DNA of 9,083 nt from an uncultured Succinatimonas sp. (GTDB lineage: Bacteria; Pseudomonadota; Gammaproteobacteria; Enterobacterales; Succinivibrionaceae). The position numbers were made by a program, and so were the translations under genes. The stretch covers positions 1-9,083 of the forward strand of contig CAJKNC010000065.1 of the NCBI GenBank assembly GCA_905201175.1, in the 5' to 3' direction. The notes beneath the pieces are model-generated. The model had not been told where the DNA came from and searched no databases. It saw nothing but the letters and a program-made list of their open reading frames with translations. Every line of letters begins with the position of its first letter. Position 1 is the stretch's first letter. Positions 1 through 7,648 of the stretch are shown here, piece after piece.

Positions 1-6
1 ATTCTG

Positions 7-54
7 TTAGTATGACCTAGAAACTTAAGTGATCAATTTCTGGGGCCATACTAA
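7..54. other. long imperfect hairpin downstream of asd
   Basis: An 8-base arm TTAGTATG (7-14) pairs perfectly with CATACTAA (47-54). Inside it, 16-23 pairs with 37-44, with one T-G wobble, leaving a small asymmetric bulge (15 versus 45-46) and a 13-base loop. It begins 17 bases past the asd stop codon. Read on the minus strand there is no T-run after it, so it is not a typical intrinsic terminator for asd; it may stabilise the mRNA end or belong to a neighbour to the left. On the plus strand it is followed by GGGGCTTTTT (58-67), which resembles the right half of a terminator but has no matching left arm. All three plus frames meet a stop within the first 20 bases. Confidence 0.45.
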
Positions 55-71
55 AACGGGGCTTTTTATAA

Positions 72-1184
72 TTATTTAATAATTTGGCGAAGCATGCAGC
101 GCAAAGGCTCGGCAGCACCCCACAATAATTGATCGCCAACCGTGAAAGCTGACAAAAATTTAGGGCCCATATTCATTTTACGCAATCTTCCAATAGGAAC
201 GTTTAAGCTACCAGATACAAATGCCGGTGTAAGTTCACGTAAAGTTTCTTCCTTATGATTAGGTACAACTCTTACCCACTCATTATCCTGAGCTATCAAT
301 TGCTCAATCTCAGGAATTTCAATATTCTTAGTAAGCTTAATGGTTAATGCTTGGCTATGACAGCGTAAAGAGCTAATACGTACGCAATTGCCATCAATAG
401 GTAATTTGCCGCTCTTATAACCTAAAATCTTATTTGCCTCAGCTTGTCCCTTCCACTCTTCGCGACTTTGACCGTTAGGTAATTCCTTATCAATCCAAGG
501 CAATACGCTGCCTGCTAAAGGAGCGGTAAAATTCTCGGTTGGGAATGACTCTGAATTCATGCATGCACGAACCTTACGCTCAATATCTAAAATAGAGCTA
601 TGCGGATCAGCTAACTCACTCTTTACACAATCATGTAAACATCCCATCTGATTTAAAAGCTCGCGCATATTCTTAGCGCCAGCACCAGAGGCTGCCTGAT
701 AGGTTTGAGTAGAAATCCACTTGACATAACCGGCTTTAATTAAGCCGGCTAACGCGACTAATAAAAGGCTGACAGTACAGTTACCGCCGATATAAGAACG
801 AATACCGTCATTTAAGGCCTTTTCAATAACGTCACGGTTTACCGGATCTAAGATAATCCTCGTATCATCTTCCATACGCAAAGTAGATGCCGCATCAATC
901 CAGTAGCCTTTCCAGCCAGCATCACGCAAAGGCTTATAAATCTTAGAAGTATAATCACCGCCCTGAGTAGTGATAATAATATCCATGGCAATTAAAGCTT
1001 CTAAATTATAAGCATCCTGCAAAACGCCATAATCTTTACCATTAAAAGACGGCGCTTTTTGTCCTGCCTGAGAAGTTGAAAAGAAAGTTGCATCAATTAG
1101 CGCAAAATCATTTTCCTGTTGCATACGTTCCATCAATACGGAACCAACCATTCCACGCCAGCCAACTAAGCCTACTTTTTGCAT
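72..1184 (-). CDS. asd: aspartate-semialdehyde dehydrogenase
   Basis: Converts L-aspartyl-4-phosphate to L-aspartate-4-semialdehyde with NADPH in the cytoplasm, the branch step towards meso-DAP, lysine, threonine and methionine. The 370-residue product is close to the 367 residues of the E. coli enzyme and matches it throughout. The N-terminal NADP-binding fold starts with [13 protein letters not shown] (residues 8-20). The catalytic cysteine is C136 in GGNCTVS (133-139). [10 protein letters not shown] (161-170) carries the active-site glutamine Q163, and the substrate-binding arginine and general-base histidine appear as R269 and H276 (RCHSQA). The C-terminal [20 protein letters not shown] is typical. 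The ATG is preceded by GAGG at 1189-1192, four bases away, which is slightly close. A 40-base gap separates it from the upstream membrane-protein gene on the same strand, so co-transcription is likely. No lysine riboswitch fits in that gap. Confidence 0.97.
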   Translation of the reverse strand: MQKVGLVGWRGMVGSVLMERMQQENDFALIDATFFSTSQAGQKAPSFNGKDYGVLQDAYNLEALIAMDIIITTQGGDYTSKIYKPLRDAGWKGYWIDAASTLRMEDDTRIILDPVNRDVIEKALNDGIRSYIGGNCTVSLLLVALAGLIKAGYVKWISTQTYQAASGAGAKNMRELLNQMGCLHDCVKSELADPHSSILDIERKVRACMNSESFPTENFTAPLAGSVLPWIDKELPNGQSREEWKGQAEANKILGYKSGKLPIDGNCVRISSLRCHSQALTIKLTKNIEIPEIEQLIAQDNEWVRVVPNHKEETLRELTPAFVSGSLNVPIGRLRKMNMGPKFLSAFTVGDQLLWGAAEPLRCMLRQIIK

Positions 1185-1224
1185 ATAGCCTCACAAAAAA
1201 CAAAAAAATTATTTAATTTTGATT

Positions 1225-1701
1225 TTATTTTGTTTGCAAACAGGTTTCAACTCGCAAAACCCGCTCTTTTTGCCCATTTCCACTACTTACAATCACGCGA
1301 ATATTTTTACCATTTTCTAAAACTTGACGAAGTATGGAAATAGAGCATAAATTTTTACTTTGATTTAAATAAGCTTTAAGTTCCTCTTCTCTTTGCTCTT
1401 TAGTAAGTCCCTCAAAAGCCTCTTTAGATTTTTCGATAGTTATAACAATCTCGTCTATATTTTCATCTAATGACTTAAATATCGTATATTCATCAAATTT
1501 TACAGGTAATTGCTTTTTTATTTGAGAAATTGCTATTTCTGGATCATTTTGGGGCTGTCCGCTGCGATAAAAATAAAAAGCAACAAAACAGATAATTGCA
1601 ATCAGAACTACATTTAAATAAGTTTGCAGTCTTTTTTTTAATTCTGTCCTTTTTTCCTTTTTTACTGCGGCATCAAGACGTTTATTTTTACCAATACTCA
1701 T
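1225..1701 (-). CDS. uncharacterised single-pass membrane protein
   Basis: I cannot assign a function. The 158-residue product begins with a very basic stretch (residues 5-25, many Lys/Arg). One hydrophobic segment follows at about 29-46 (VVLIAIICFVAFYFY), then a soluble C-terminal domain of about 110 residues. By the positive-inside rule the N terminus should be cytoplasmic and the domain periplasmic. The domain has an LPVKFDEYT motif (65-73) and two cysteines, C119 and C154, well placed for a disulfide. From memory, a loose family of small proteobacterial hypothetical proteins shares this plan (LP-x-D-x-x-T, a central Cys, a Gly-containing strand, a final Cys), but I know no studied member. 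The ATG has GCGGA just upstream (four bases). It lies head-to-head with ycaO and 40 bases ahead of asd. Base composition resembles its neighbours, so recent transfer is not indicated. Confidence 0.75.
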   Translation of the reverse strand: MSIGKNKRLDAAVKKEKRTELKKRLQTYLNVVLIAIICFVAFYFYRSGQPQNDPEIAISQIKKQLPVKFDEYTIFKSLDENIDEIVITIEKSKEAFEGLTKEQREEELKAYLNQSKNLCSISILRQVLENGKNIRVIVSSGNGQKERVLRVETCLQTK

Positions 1702-1726
1702 TTTCCGCTATGAAATTTTTGTAGTT

Positions 1727-1756
1727 AAGTTAGATTTTTAACATAGAAACTGACAA
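1727..1756 (-). promoter_or_regulatory. possible promoter of the membrane protein-asd unit
   Basis: On the minus strand TTGTCA (complement of 1751-1756) lies 18 bases from TAACTT (complement of 1727-1732), a good -35 with a poor -10. It sits about 26-55 bases upstream of the 158-residue ORF, inside the divergent region shared with ycaO. This is pattern inference only. Confidence 0.22.
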
Positions 1757-1779
1757 AGATAATTAGCTCTTTTGCATTA

Positions 1780-1788
1780 TGCTATCAT
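1780..1788 (+). promoter_or_regulatory. candidate extended -10 promoter for ycaO operon
   Basis: TGC followed by TATCAT (1783-1788) matches the extended -10 pattern TGnTATAAT with one mismatch. There is no recognisable -35 at 17 bases, which extended -10 promoters can tolerate. It would start transcription near 1795, about 34 bases before the preferred ycaO start. Confidence 0.35.
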
Positions 1789-1828
1789 AAATATTGTAAA
1801 AAAAGGATTTGATTTAAGGATTGATTTT

Positions 1829-3583
1829 ATGACCACTATAGTTGGCAAAGATGCCCCACTTGAAGCAAGTATTTCTCGTTTTCGTGAAATTTTAAAAAAA
1901 TTAAATATTGAAGTGGTCGAAAAGGACTGGCTCAATCCTCTACCTAATATTTTTTCTGTACACATAGCTATTGCATCATGTCCATGCATTTATTCTAACG
2001 GTAAAGGTTCATCTAAACTAGCAGCCTTAGCTTCTGCATATGGAGAACTATTTGAACGTTTAGCCACTCATATGGAATTTTCTGATTATTTCTTGGGGCT
2101 TGAAAATGCTAATGACAAATTTGTTCATTTTGAAGATGAAAAATGGACCAGAATTAACCATGAAGATCCGCAGATTCCTAATGATCTCTTAAATGCGAAT
2201 TTAAGGCACTTTTACTGTGAGGAAAATAATGTAAATTTGGAGGATCTTGTAGATCTTCAATCCTCTTCATTTGATCGTGGAGTTTGCTCCCTGCCTTTTG
2301 TTAACGCCCGTAATGGAGAGAAAGTATATTTCCCGATTAATCTCTTAGATAATCTTTACGGCTCTAATGGCATGAGTGCCGGCAATACCGAATATGAAGC
2401 TTTAGTTCAAGGATTATCTGAAATTATTGAGCGCTATGTTAAACGTCAAGTTATAGCTAAAGGCATAAGTCTGCCTCAAATTCCATCAGAAATCATCAGC
2501 AAATATCCAAAATCAGCACAAACACTTTCCCTTCTACAAAGCAACGATATAAAGGCCCTCTGTTATGATGCTTCGCTAGGAGGCAAATTTCCTGTTGTTT
2601 GTGTAGTTCTCATAAATCAAAGGAATGGCTCTGCTGTAGCTTCTTTTGGGTCCCATCCAATCTTTGAGGTTGCTTTAGACCGAACCTTAACTGAACTTAT
2701 GCAGGGAAGAAGCTTCAGCGACCTAGATGATTTCGATGAACCGTGTTTTGATCTAGATCGTACCTCTGATACCGTAAATTTAGAAAGTCACTTTGTTGAC
2801 TCTACAGGATTATTACCCATGCAGATGTTCAAGGATATTCCTGACTATAAATTTGCCTCTTGGGATTTTAACGGCAGTACCGAAGAACAGTACAAAGTTT
2901 TACGCTACGTAATAACTAAGCTCAATTTTGAAATTTACATTCGCAAATATTTAAACTTAGGAGTCCCTGTATATCGCATCATTGTGCCTGGCATGAGTGA
3001 AATATATCCTCTTGATGATCTTATTTATAACAATCTTAACTCCGCTATAGATTTTCAAGAATCTATTTTATATCTGCCAAAATCTAATGAAACGACGGAT
3101 ACTTATGCAAATTACCTTGAAGAACTCGAAGCAGAAGATTTTGATAATTCTACTCTCGTGTGCAAAGCACTAGGCATATTGCCAGATCCTAACAGTGCCT
3201 GGGAAAGCTTGAGATTAGGTGAACTTAAATGCTTACTTGCTCTTGTAGCAAAGAATTGGCAAAGTGCTTTAGAATATGCTTCATGGACTGTAAGCTATAA
3301 CATGGAAAACTTCCCTTTAGATAAACTTCGTTTTTATAAATGCTTAATTAAGGTTTTAGAAGCAAAAACTAATAAAAATATAAATGAAAGCAACTATGCT
3401 GTAGCCTTTGCAAATATTTACGGGCTTAATACCTATCAACGAGTTCTGCTGCATATTGAAGGTAAAGAACGCTTTAATCAACTCAACAGCTCTGATTTAA
3501 ATTTAAATGGCTTTAAATACCATCAGGAGCTCATCCGCTTATACAAAATTATTAAGGACTCTCAAGTTGAAAATAAAGTTTAA
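1829..3583 (+). CDS. ycaO: YcaO-type ATP-dependent protein (S12 methylthiolation accessory)
   Basis: YcaO enzymes activate amide carbonyls with ATP. E. coli YcaO is reported to help RimO methylthiolate ribosomal protein S12; no azole-peptide precursor or partner dehydrogenase is seen here, so the housekeeping role is preferred. The 584-residue product matches E. coli YcaO (586) end to end. The N terminus has GKDAPLEASISRF. The ATP-site acidic pairs are E73/E76 in GELFERL and E198/E201 in EYEALVQGLSEIIERYV (188-204), and the SLGG and RIIVPGMSEIYP motifs are also present. The region from about 455 to 580 is helical and resembles the C-terminal TPR-like domain of the E. coli protein, with no PxPxP tail. 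The ATG at 1829 is chosen over an in-frame TTG at 1772 because AAGGA (1816-1820) precedes it by eight bases and the N terminus then aligns. The 3' end overlaps lolB by 17 bases. rimO is not in the window. Confidence 0.95.
   Translation: MTTIVGKDAPLEASISRFREILKKLNIEVVEKDWLNPLPNIFSVHIAIASCPCIYSNGKGSSKLAALASAYGELFERLATHMEFSDYFLGLENANDKFVHFEDEKWTRINHEDPQIPNDLLNANLRHFYCEENNVNLEDLVDLQSSSFDRGVCSLPFVNARNGEKVYFPINLLDNLYGSNGMSAGNTEYEALVQGLSEIIERYVKRQVIAKGISLPQIPSEIISKYPKSAQTLSLLQSNDIKALCYDASLGGKFPVVCVVLINQRNGSAVASFGSHPIFEVALDRTLTELMQGRSFSDLDDFDEPCFDLDRTSDTVNLESHFVDSTGLLPMQMFKDIPDYKFASWDFNGSTEEQYKVLRYVITKLNFEIYIRKYLNLGVPVYRIIVPGMSEIYPLDDLIYNNLNSAIDFQESILYLPKSNETTDTYANYLEELEAEDFDNSTLVCKALGILPDPNSAWESLRLGELKCLLALVAKNWQSALEYASWTVSYNMENFPLDKLRFYKCLIKVLEAKTNKNINESNYAVAFANIYGLNTYQRVLLHIEGKERFNQLNSSDLNLNGFKYHQELIRLYKIIKDSQVENKV
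3554..3569 (+). promoter_or_regulatory. ribosome binding site and TTG start of lolB
   Basis: AAGGA (3554-3558) stands eight bases before TTG (3567-3569), inside the end of ycaO. Starting here puts a Lys-rich n-region directly ahead of the hydrophobic signal and the lipobox. The upstream in-frame ATG at 3507 would add 20 residues to the front of the signal peptide and has no purine-rich site. Confidence 0.7.
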
Positions 3584-4160
3584 TTGCTTAATTGTATTAG
3601 GCGCATCTTTGCTTTGCGCTTGCAGTTCTGGTCTAAAAGAGCAGGTAACAAGAGAAGATCTATCATTAAATTGGCAAGAAATGGAACAAAAACTGCAAAA
3701 AGTAAGTGTTTTTTCCGAACAAGGCCGCATTGGATTTATAAGTGCTAAAGATCGCGCCAGCTGTAATTATGAATTTATTTTACATGGAGATAATTCAAGC
3801 TTAGAACTTATCTCTCCAATTGGCTCACAAATTGCCTACCTGCAAGTTAATGAAGATATTAGTATCTTAAACTACAATAACACCATCTATAAAGAATCTG
3901 ATGCCGATCTTTTATTAAATCGCGTCTTAGGCATAAATATTCCATATGATGAGCTAAGAAAAATCCTTCTTGGAATTCCTTCTGGAAACATATCCCGAAA
4001 CAAGGAGGGAAAAATAATTTCTGCCGTCATCGATGGCTATAATGTACATTATGTCAGCTTTAAAACTTATAACGGCTTTACCATTCCTGCAGATATAGAT
4101 ATAAAGGGATATGGACGAAATATCAAGCTGAAAGTCAATACCGTAAATGAGGTCAAATAA
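3567..4160 (+). CDS. lolB: outer-membrane lipoprotein receptor LolB
   Basis: LolB accepts lipoproteins from the periplasmic carrier LolA and inserts them in the inner leaflet of the outer membrane. It is itself a lipoprotein. From the TTG start the product has 197 residues (E. coli 207). MKIKFN is followed by a hydrophobic signal and lipobox L16-C17-A18-C19, with S20 and S21 after the Cys, compatible with outer-membrane sorting. The mature part keeps the LolB pattern: an amphipathic WQEMEQKLQKV segment, a GRIGFIS strand, SPIGS (83-87), LLNRVLGINIPYDELRKILLGIPSG and a final NIKLKV strand. I85 may occupy the place of the exposed hydrophobic residue in the protruding loop of E. coli LolB. Sequence identity is modest, so the call also leans on context: lolB-ispE-prs is a conserved order. 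It overlaps ycaO by 17 bases and ispE by one base. Confidence 0.9.
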   Translation: MKIKFNCLIVLGASLLCACSSGLKEQVTREDLSLNWQEMEQKLQKVSVFSEQGRIGFISAKDRASCNYEFILHGDNSSLELISPIGSQIAYLQVNEDISILNYNNTIYKESDADLLLNRVLGINIPYDELRKILLGIPSGNISRNKEGKIISAVIDGYNVHYVSFKTYNGFTIPADIDIKGYGRNIKLKVNTVNEVK

Positions 4161-4999
4161 TGATCTTTAGTTGTAAAAGTCCTTGCAAACTAAATCTATT
4201 TTTATATATCACTGGTAAAAGATCCGATGGCTATCACAACTTGCAGACCCTTTTTACCATCCTTGATTACGGCGATACCTTATATTTTGATACACAACAG
4301 CAAGGCGATATAGAGCTCCTCACCGATTTTGGCTTTCCTCAGCAGGAAAATCTTATTTATAAGGCAGCAATGCTGCTCAAACAATACAGTAAATGCAGCT
4401 GCGGCTGTCAGATAAAATGCGATAAAATTTTACTTGAGGGCGGAGGCTTAGGCGGAGGATCTTCTAATGCCGCAACTGTACTTCTAGTCTTAAATAAGCT
4501 TTGGCATTTGAATTTAAACGAAAATGAGCTTTTAAAACTTGCCTCTCAGCTTGGAGCCGACGTACCAATTTTTGTAAAAGGCTGTCCTTGCTTTGCTCAA
4601 GGAATTGGAGATGTTTTAACTCCTGTAAAACTAAAACAGCGTTACTATTTGGTATGCAATCCTCAGGTAAAAGTTCCTACGGCCTTAATGTTTGCTCATC
4701 CCAAGCTCCGCAAGGATTATAAGCTGCGCAGCTACGAAGAACTTTTAGCTACTCCTTATGAAAATTGCTTTACTTCACCAGCCCAGGAAGCATTTCCACA
4801 AATAAAAAATCTACTTGAGCTATTATCAAAATTCGGAAAGAGCTATATGTCAGGCAGCGGTGCATCCTGCTTTGTAGGCTTTGATGACTATTCACAAGCA
4901 TTAGAAGCCTTAAAACAAATGCATAATCAGCATATTAAATGTTTTTTAGCACGCGACTGTGCACGCTCGCCAGTACTCCAAGCTTTAGATAAAATATAA
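4160..4999 (+). CDS. ispE: 4-diphosphocytidyl-2-C-methyl-D-erythritol kinase
   Basis: Phosphorylates CDP-methylerythritol at the 2-hydroxyl with ATP, the fourth step of the MEP isoprenoid pathway, in the cytoplasm. The 279-residue product is a GHMP kinase of usual length. SPCKLNLFLYITGKRSDGYH (7-26) holds the catalytic lysine K10. The glycine-rich ATP loop is GGGLGGGSSNAAT (94-106). LGADVPIFVKG (131-141) holds catalytic D134, and SGSGASCF (231-238) is GHMP motif 3. The ATG shares its first base with the last base of the lolB stop (TAATG), and GAGGT (4149-4153) lies six bases upstream, implying translational coupling. It is unusually rich in cysteine (13), including C79, C81, C83 and C87 just before the ATP loop, where E. 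coli has no cysteines. That segment also replaces the usual PMGGG lead-in with LEGGG. Confidence 0.96.
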   Translation: MIFSCKSPCKLNLFLYITGKRSDGYHNLQTLFTILDYGDTLYFDTQQQGDIELLTDFGFPQQENLIYKAAMLLKQYSKCSCGCQIKCDKILLEGGGLGGGSSNAATVLLVLNKLWHLNLNENELLKLASQLGADVPIFVKGCPCFAQGIGDVLTPVKLKQRYYLVCNPQVKVPTALMFAHPKLRKDYKLRSYEELLATPYENCFTSPAQEAFPQIKNLLELLSKFGKSYMSGSGASCFVGFDDYSQALEALKQMHNQHIKCFLARDCARSPVLQALDKI

Positions 5000-5113
5000 A
5001 ATAGAATCAACAAAATACTTGTATTAAAGGAATTTTTTGAATTTAATAAAATCGCATATTTTTGAAACATATTTTTATAGATAAATTCTCTTTATTAGTG
5101 TGCCTAAAAAGTT

Positions 5114-5119
5114 TAAAAT
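5114..5119 (+). promoter_or_regulatory. possible -10 element of a prs-specific promoter
   Basis: TAAAAT matches the -10 consensus at five of six positions, but the best -35 at 17 bases, TTTATT (5091-5096), is poor. A start near 5126 would give a 5' leader of about 68 bases containing the inverted repeat at 5136-5154. The 194-base gap after ispE and the lack of a terminator there allow both read-through and a separate promoter. Confidence 0.25.
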
Positions 5120-5135
5120 AAGCACGCATCATCGT

Positions 5136-5154
5136 TCGATAGCATAACTATCGA
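5136..5154. promoter_or_regulatory. perfect inverted repeat in the prs leader
   Basis: TCGATAG (5136-5142) and CTATCGA (5148-5154) are perfect reverse complements around the five-base spacer CATAA. The repeat ends 39 bases before the prs ATG. No T-run follows, so it is not an intrinsic terminator. It could be a repressor operator or a small leader hairpin. It does not match the PurR consensus known for E. coli prs. Confidence 0.4.
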
Positions 5155-5193
5155 CTCAATTCACAAATGAATACATCAGGACCTAGAGATCTT

Positions 5194-6141
5194 ATGGCTG
5201 ATATGAAGCTATTTGCCGGGAATGCAACTCCCGACTTGGCACAAAAAATTGCTGCTCGTTTGTACACTCGTCTTGGCAATGCTACCGTGGATCGTTTCAG
5301 TGACGGCGAAATCCATGTTCAAATCAATGAAAATGTTCGTGGCTGTGACATTTTCGTAATTCAGTCCACCTGCGCTCCGACTAATGATAACTTAATGGAA
5401 TTGATCGTTATGATCGATGCCTTACGTCGTGCCTCTGCAGGTCGTATTACTGCAGTTATTCCCTATTTCGGTTATGCACGACAAGACCGTCGTTTGCGCT
5501 CAGCTCGCGTACCTATTACTGCTAAAGTTGTTGCTGATTTCCTCTCTTCTGTAGGAGTTGATCGTGTCTTAACAGTTGATCTTCACGCTGAACAGATTCA
5601 GGGATTCTTTGATGTTCCGGTAGACAATTGTTTCTCTTCGCAGATTTTTGTCGATGACATGAAAGCTTTAAATATCGCCAATCCTTGCGTCGTCTCTCCG
5701 GATATGGGCGGTGTTGTTCGTGCTCGCGCAATTGCAAAGCTTTTGGACAATGCTGATATCGCTATTATTGATAAGCGTCGTCCTCGCCCTAATGTTTCTG
5801 AGGTTATGAATCTTATTGGTGAAGTTCAAGATCGCGATTGCATCATTGTTGACGATATCATCGACACCGGCGGAACCTTATGCAAAGCAGCTGCCGCTTT
5901 AAAGAAACGCGGAGCTCGCAGTGTTACTGCATATGGAACTCACCCAGTACTCTCAGGAAATGCTTATCAGAATATTGCTGATTCAGCTTTAGATTGTTTA
6001 GTTGTTTCAGACTCAATTCCTGCAACTAAGGAATTTATGGAATTAGGTAAATTCCGTACATTAACTTTAGCCCCTATGCTAGCTGAAGCAATTCGTCGTA
6101 TCAATAACGAAGAATCTATCTCTGCGATGTTCCAGCAATAA
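5194..6141 (+). CDS. prs: ribose-phosphate pyrophosphokinase (PRPP synthetase)
   Basis: Transfers pyrophosphate from ATP to ribose-5-phosphate to make PRPP for purines, pyrimidines, histidine, tryptophan and NAD; a cytoplasmic hexamer in the family. From the ATG at 5194 it is 315 residues, exactly the E. coli length, and starts [13 protein letters not shown] like that enzyme ([13 protein letters not shown]). An in-frame ATG at 5167 would add nine unrelated residues and lacks a ribosome site; AGGA at 5178-5181 is 12 bases before the chosen start, a loose fit. Motifs seen: FSDGE (35-39), ATP-binding ARQDRR (95-100), [11 protein letters not shown] (129-139) with H131, the flexible-loop KRRPR (194-198), and the PRPP loop [12 protein letters not shown] (219-230). 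The rich use of CGT and other favoured codons suggests high expression. It is the last gene of the plus-strand run and has a terminator right after it. Confidence 0.98.
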   Translation: MADMKLFAGNATPDLAQKIAARLYTRLGNATVDRFSDGEIHVQINENVRGCDIFVIQSTCAPTNDNLMELIVMIDALRRASAGRITAVIPYFGYARQDRRLRSARVPITAKVVADFLSSVGVDRVLTVDLHAEQIQGFFDVPVDNCFSSQIFVDDMKALNIANPCVVSPDMGGVVRARAIAKLLDNADIAIIDKRRPRPNVSEVMNLIGEVQDRDCIIVDDIIDTGGTLCKAAAALKKRGARSVTAYGTHPVLSGNAYQNIADSALDCLVVSDSIPATKEFMELGKFRTLTLAPMLAEAIRRINNEESISAMFQQ

Positions 6142-6146
6142 ACTGT

Positions 6147-6181
6147 CTTAAAGAACACCTCCTTGCGGGGTGTTCTTTAAG
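6147..6181. terminator. bidirectional terminator between prs and mpl
   Basis: A perfect 13-bp stem, CTTAAAGAACACC (6147-6159) with GGTGTTCTTTAAG (6169-6181), closes a nine-base loop. It begins six bases after the prs stop and ends 18 bases before the mpl stop. The A-rich base of one arm and T-rich base of the other make it usable from either side, as expected between convergent genes. Confidence 0.85.
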
Positions 6182-6198
6182 TTATCTAACACATTCTT

Positions 6199-7566
6199 CT
6201 AATTATTTTTCTTTAAAGCTAATTTAGCTAAAAGCTTTGAATGAATGCCATTGAAGCTGCCATTGCTCATAACCAAAATAGCACTGTCTTTAGAGCTAAT
6301 ATCCACAACCTTATCGAGCAAAGCATCGAAATCAGATATTACATGTAAAGGCTTAATGCTTTGTGCTGACAATGCATTAACATTCCACTTTAAAAGACCA
6401 TTATCATAAATAAAAATTTCATCTGCGTCTTTGAAAGAATCAGCTAACAGCTCATGATTAGCACCTAATTTCATGGAATTAGAACGAGGTTCAAACACGG
6501 CAATAATCTTAGTATTAGCTCCTAAATGAGATTTAAGGCCGGCTATGGTTAATGCAATTGCTGTAGGGTGATGCGCAAAATCATCATATACACTTACACC
6601 ATTCACAGTGCCTCTAAGCTCTAAACGGCGTTTAGGTAATTTAAATTTGCTTAAAGCTAAAGCTGCTGTTTTAATATCAACACCTGCATATAAGGCGGCC
6701 TGTATTGCCATCAAAGCATTATGAACATTATATGTACCGCAACAGCTGAAATTTACCTCCGCAACATATTTATCATTCTGCCATATTTCAAAACTAGACC
6801 CGTCTTCTTTAAGCAGCTTTGCACTTAAGCTGCCCCCTTCTCCGATTCGAACGCAAGGAGTCCAAACTCCCATAGAAATAACTTCCTCTAAATTATTGCA
6901 ATTAGAAGGCATTATAATCAGTCCTTTTGAAGGAACGGTTCTAATTAAATGATGAAACTGCTTTTGAATATCATGAATAGAATCAAATATATCCGCATGA
7001 TCGTATTCAAGATTATTCATAATCAAGCAATGGGGGTGATAATGAACAAACTTAGATCTCTTATCAAAGAAAGCACAATCATATTCATCTGCTTCAATTA
7101 CAAAATAAGGGCTATTAGTATCTCTTGCAGAAATACCAAAATTTCCAGGAATTCCTCCAATTAAAAATCCTGGATTTAAGTTAGCATATTCTAAAATCCA
7201 GGTTAACATAGCTGAGGTCGTAGTTTTTCCATGAGTACCAGCAACGGCAAGAACATTTTTATTAGTTAGATAATGCTCCTCTAACCATTGCGGGCCTGAT
7301 ACGTAGGGAACATTTTCATCAAGCATTCTCTCAATTACACCCATGCCTCGGCGCATAACATTACCTACTACGACTAAATCTGGCTTTATATCAAGCTGAT
7401 CAGCTTCAAAACCTTGAATAATTTCAATCCCAGCTTGTTTTAATTCATCACTCATAGGAGGATAAACATTACGATCTGATCCTGTAACTTTAAAGCCAGC
7501 CTGTCTAGCTAACATTGCAATGCCGCCCATAAAGGTGCCGCAAATACCAAGAATATGAATATGCAT
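6199..7566 (-). CDS. mpl: UDP-N-acetylmuramate:L-alanyl-gamma-D-glutamyl-meso-DAP ligase
   Basis: Ligates the recycled tripeptide L-Ala-gamma-D-Glu-meso-DAP to UDP-MurNAc with ATP, returning peptidoglycan turnover products to precursor synthesis in the cytoplasm. The 455 residues correspond to the 457 of E. coli Mpl. The N-terminal nucleotide-binding domain starts MHIHILGICGTFMGGIAML. The ATP P-loop is AGTHGKTTT (110-117 core), followed by IEADEYDCAFFDKRSKF (158-173) and NNLEYDHADIF (184-194). RRLELRG, YDDFAHHPT (327-335) and EPRSNSMK (359-366) are the Mur ligase central and C-terminal signatures in their Mpl form, which separates it from MurC and MurE. The ATG has no clear Shine-Dalgarno site. 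It is downstream of apbE on the same strand, but a terminator and a 196-base gap lie between them, so it probably has its own promoter. Confidence 0.96.
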   Translation of the reverse strand: MHIHILGICGTFMGGIAMLARQAGFKVTGSDRNVYPPMSDELKQAGIEIIQGFEADQLDIKPDLVVVGNVMRRGMGVIERMLDENVPYVSGPQWLEEHYLTNKNVLAVAGTHGKTTTSAMLTWILEYANLNPGFLIGGIPGNFGISARDTNSPYFVIEADEYDCAFFDKRSKFVHYHPHCLIMNNLEYDHADIFDSIHDIQKQFHHLIRTVPSKGLIIMPSNCNNLEEVISMGVWTPCVRIGEGGSLSAKLLKEDGSSFEIWQNDKYVAEVNFSCCGTYNVHNALMAIQAALYAGVDIKTAALALSKFKLPKRRLELRGTVNGVSVYDDFAHHPTAIALTIAGLKSHLGANTKIIAVFEPRSNSMKLGANHELLADSFKDADEIFIYDNGLLKWNVNALSAQSIKPLHVISDFDALLDKVVDISSKDSAILVMSNGSFNGIHSKLLAKLALKKNN

Positions 7567-7648
7567 ATGAAATTTATAATAAAATTACAACCTAAATAAA
7601 TTTAGAACCTAAATTCTACCCTAAAAGAAAATTTTATCTTTGTATTTG

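Noticed and set aside
1200..1224. AT-only hairpin with T-run between the membrane protein gene and asd
   Set aside because: The stem has no G-C pairs and is better explained by base composition; the 40-base gap favours co-transcription.
1772..1828. Longer ycaO form from an in-frame TTG at 1772
   Set aside because: No ribosome site there; the ATG at 1829 has AAGGA at good spacing and gives the E. coli-like N terminus.
1829..3583. A thiazole/oxazole-modified peptide cluster suggested by the YcaO protein
   Set aside because: The protein is the E. coli housekeeping type with a TPR-like C terminus; no small precursor peptide, dehydrogenase, E1-like partner, protease or exporter is nearby.
5037..5084. 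A 15-codon TTG-started leader peptide ahead of prs, preceded by AAAGGA
   Set aside because: Too short, weak start, five-base spacing and very AT-rich; such frames arise easily by chance and no attenuator hairpin with a T-run follows.
5123..5142. PurR-like operator before prs
   Set aside because: Only the left half ACGCA fits the PurR consensus; the right half does not.
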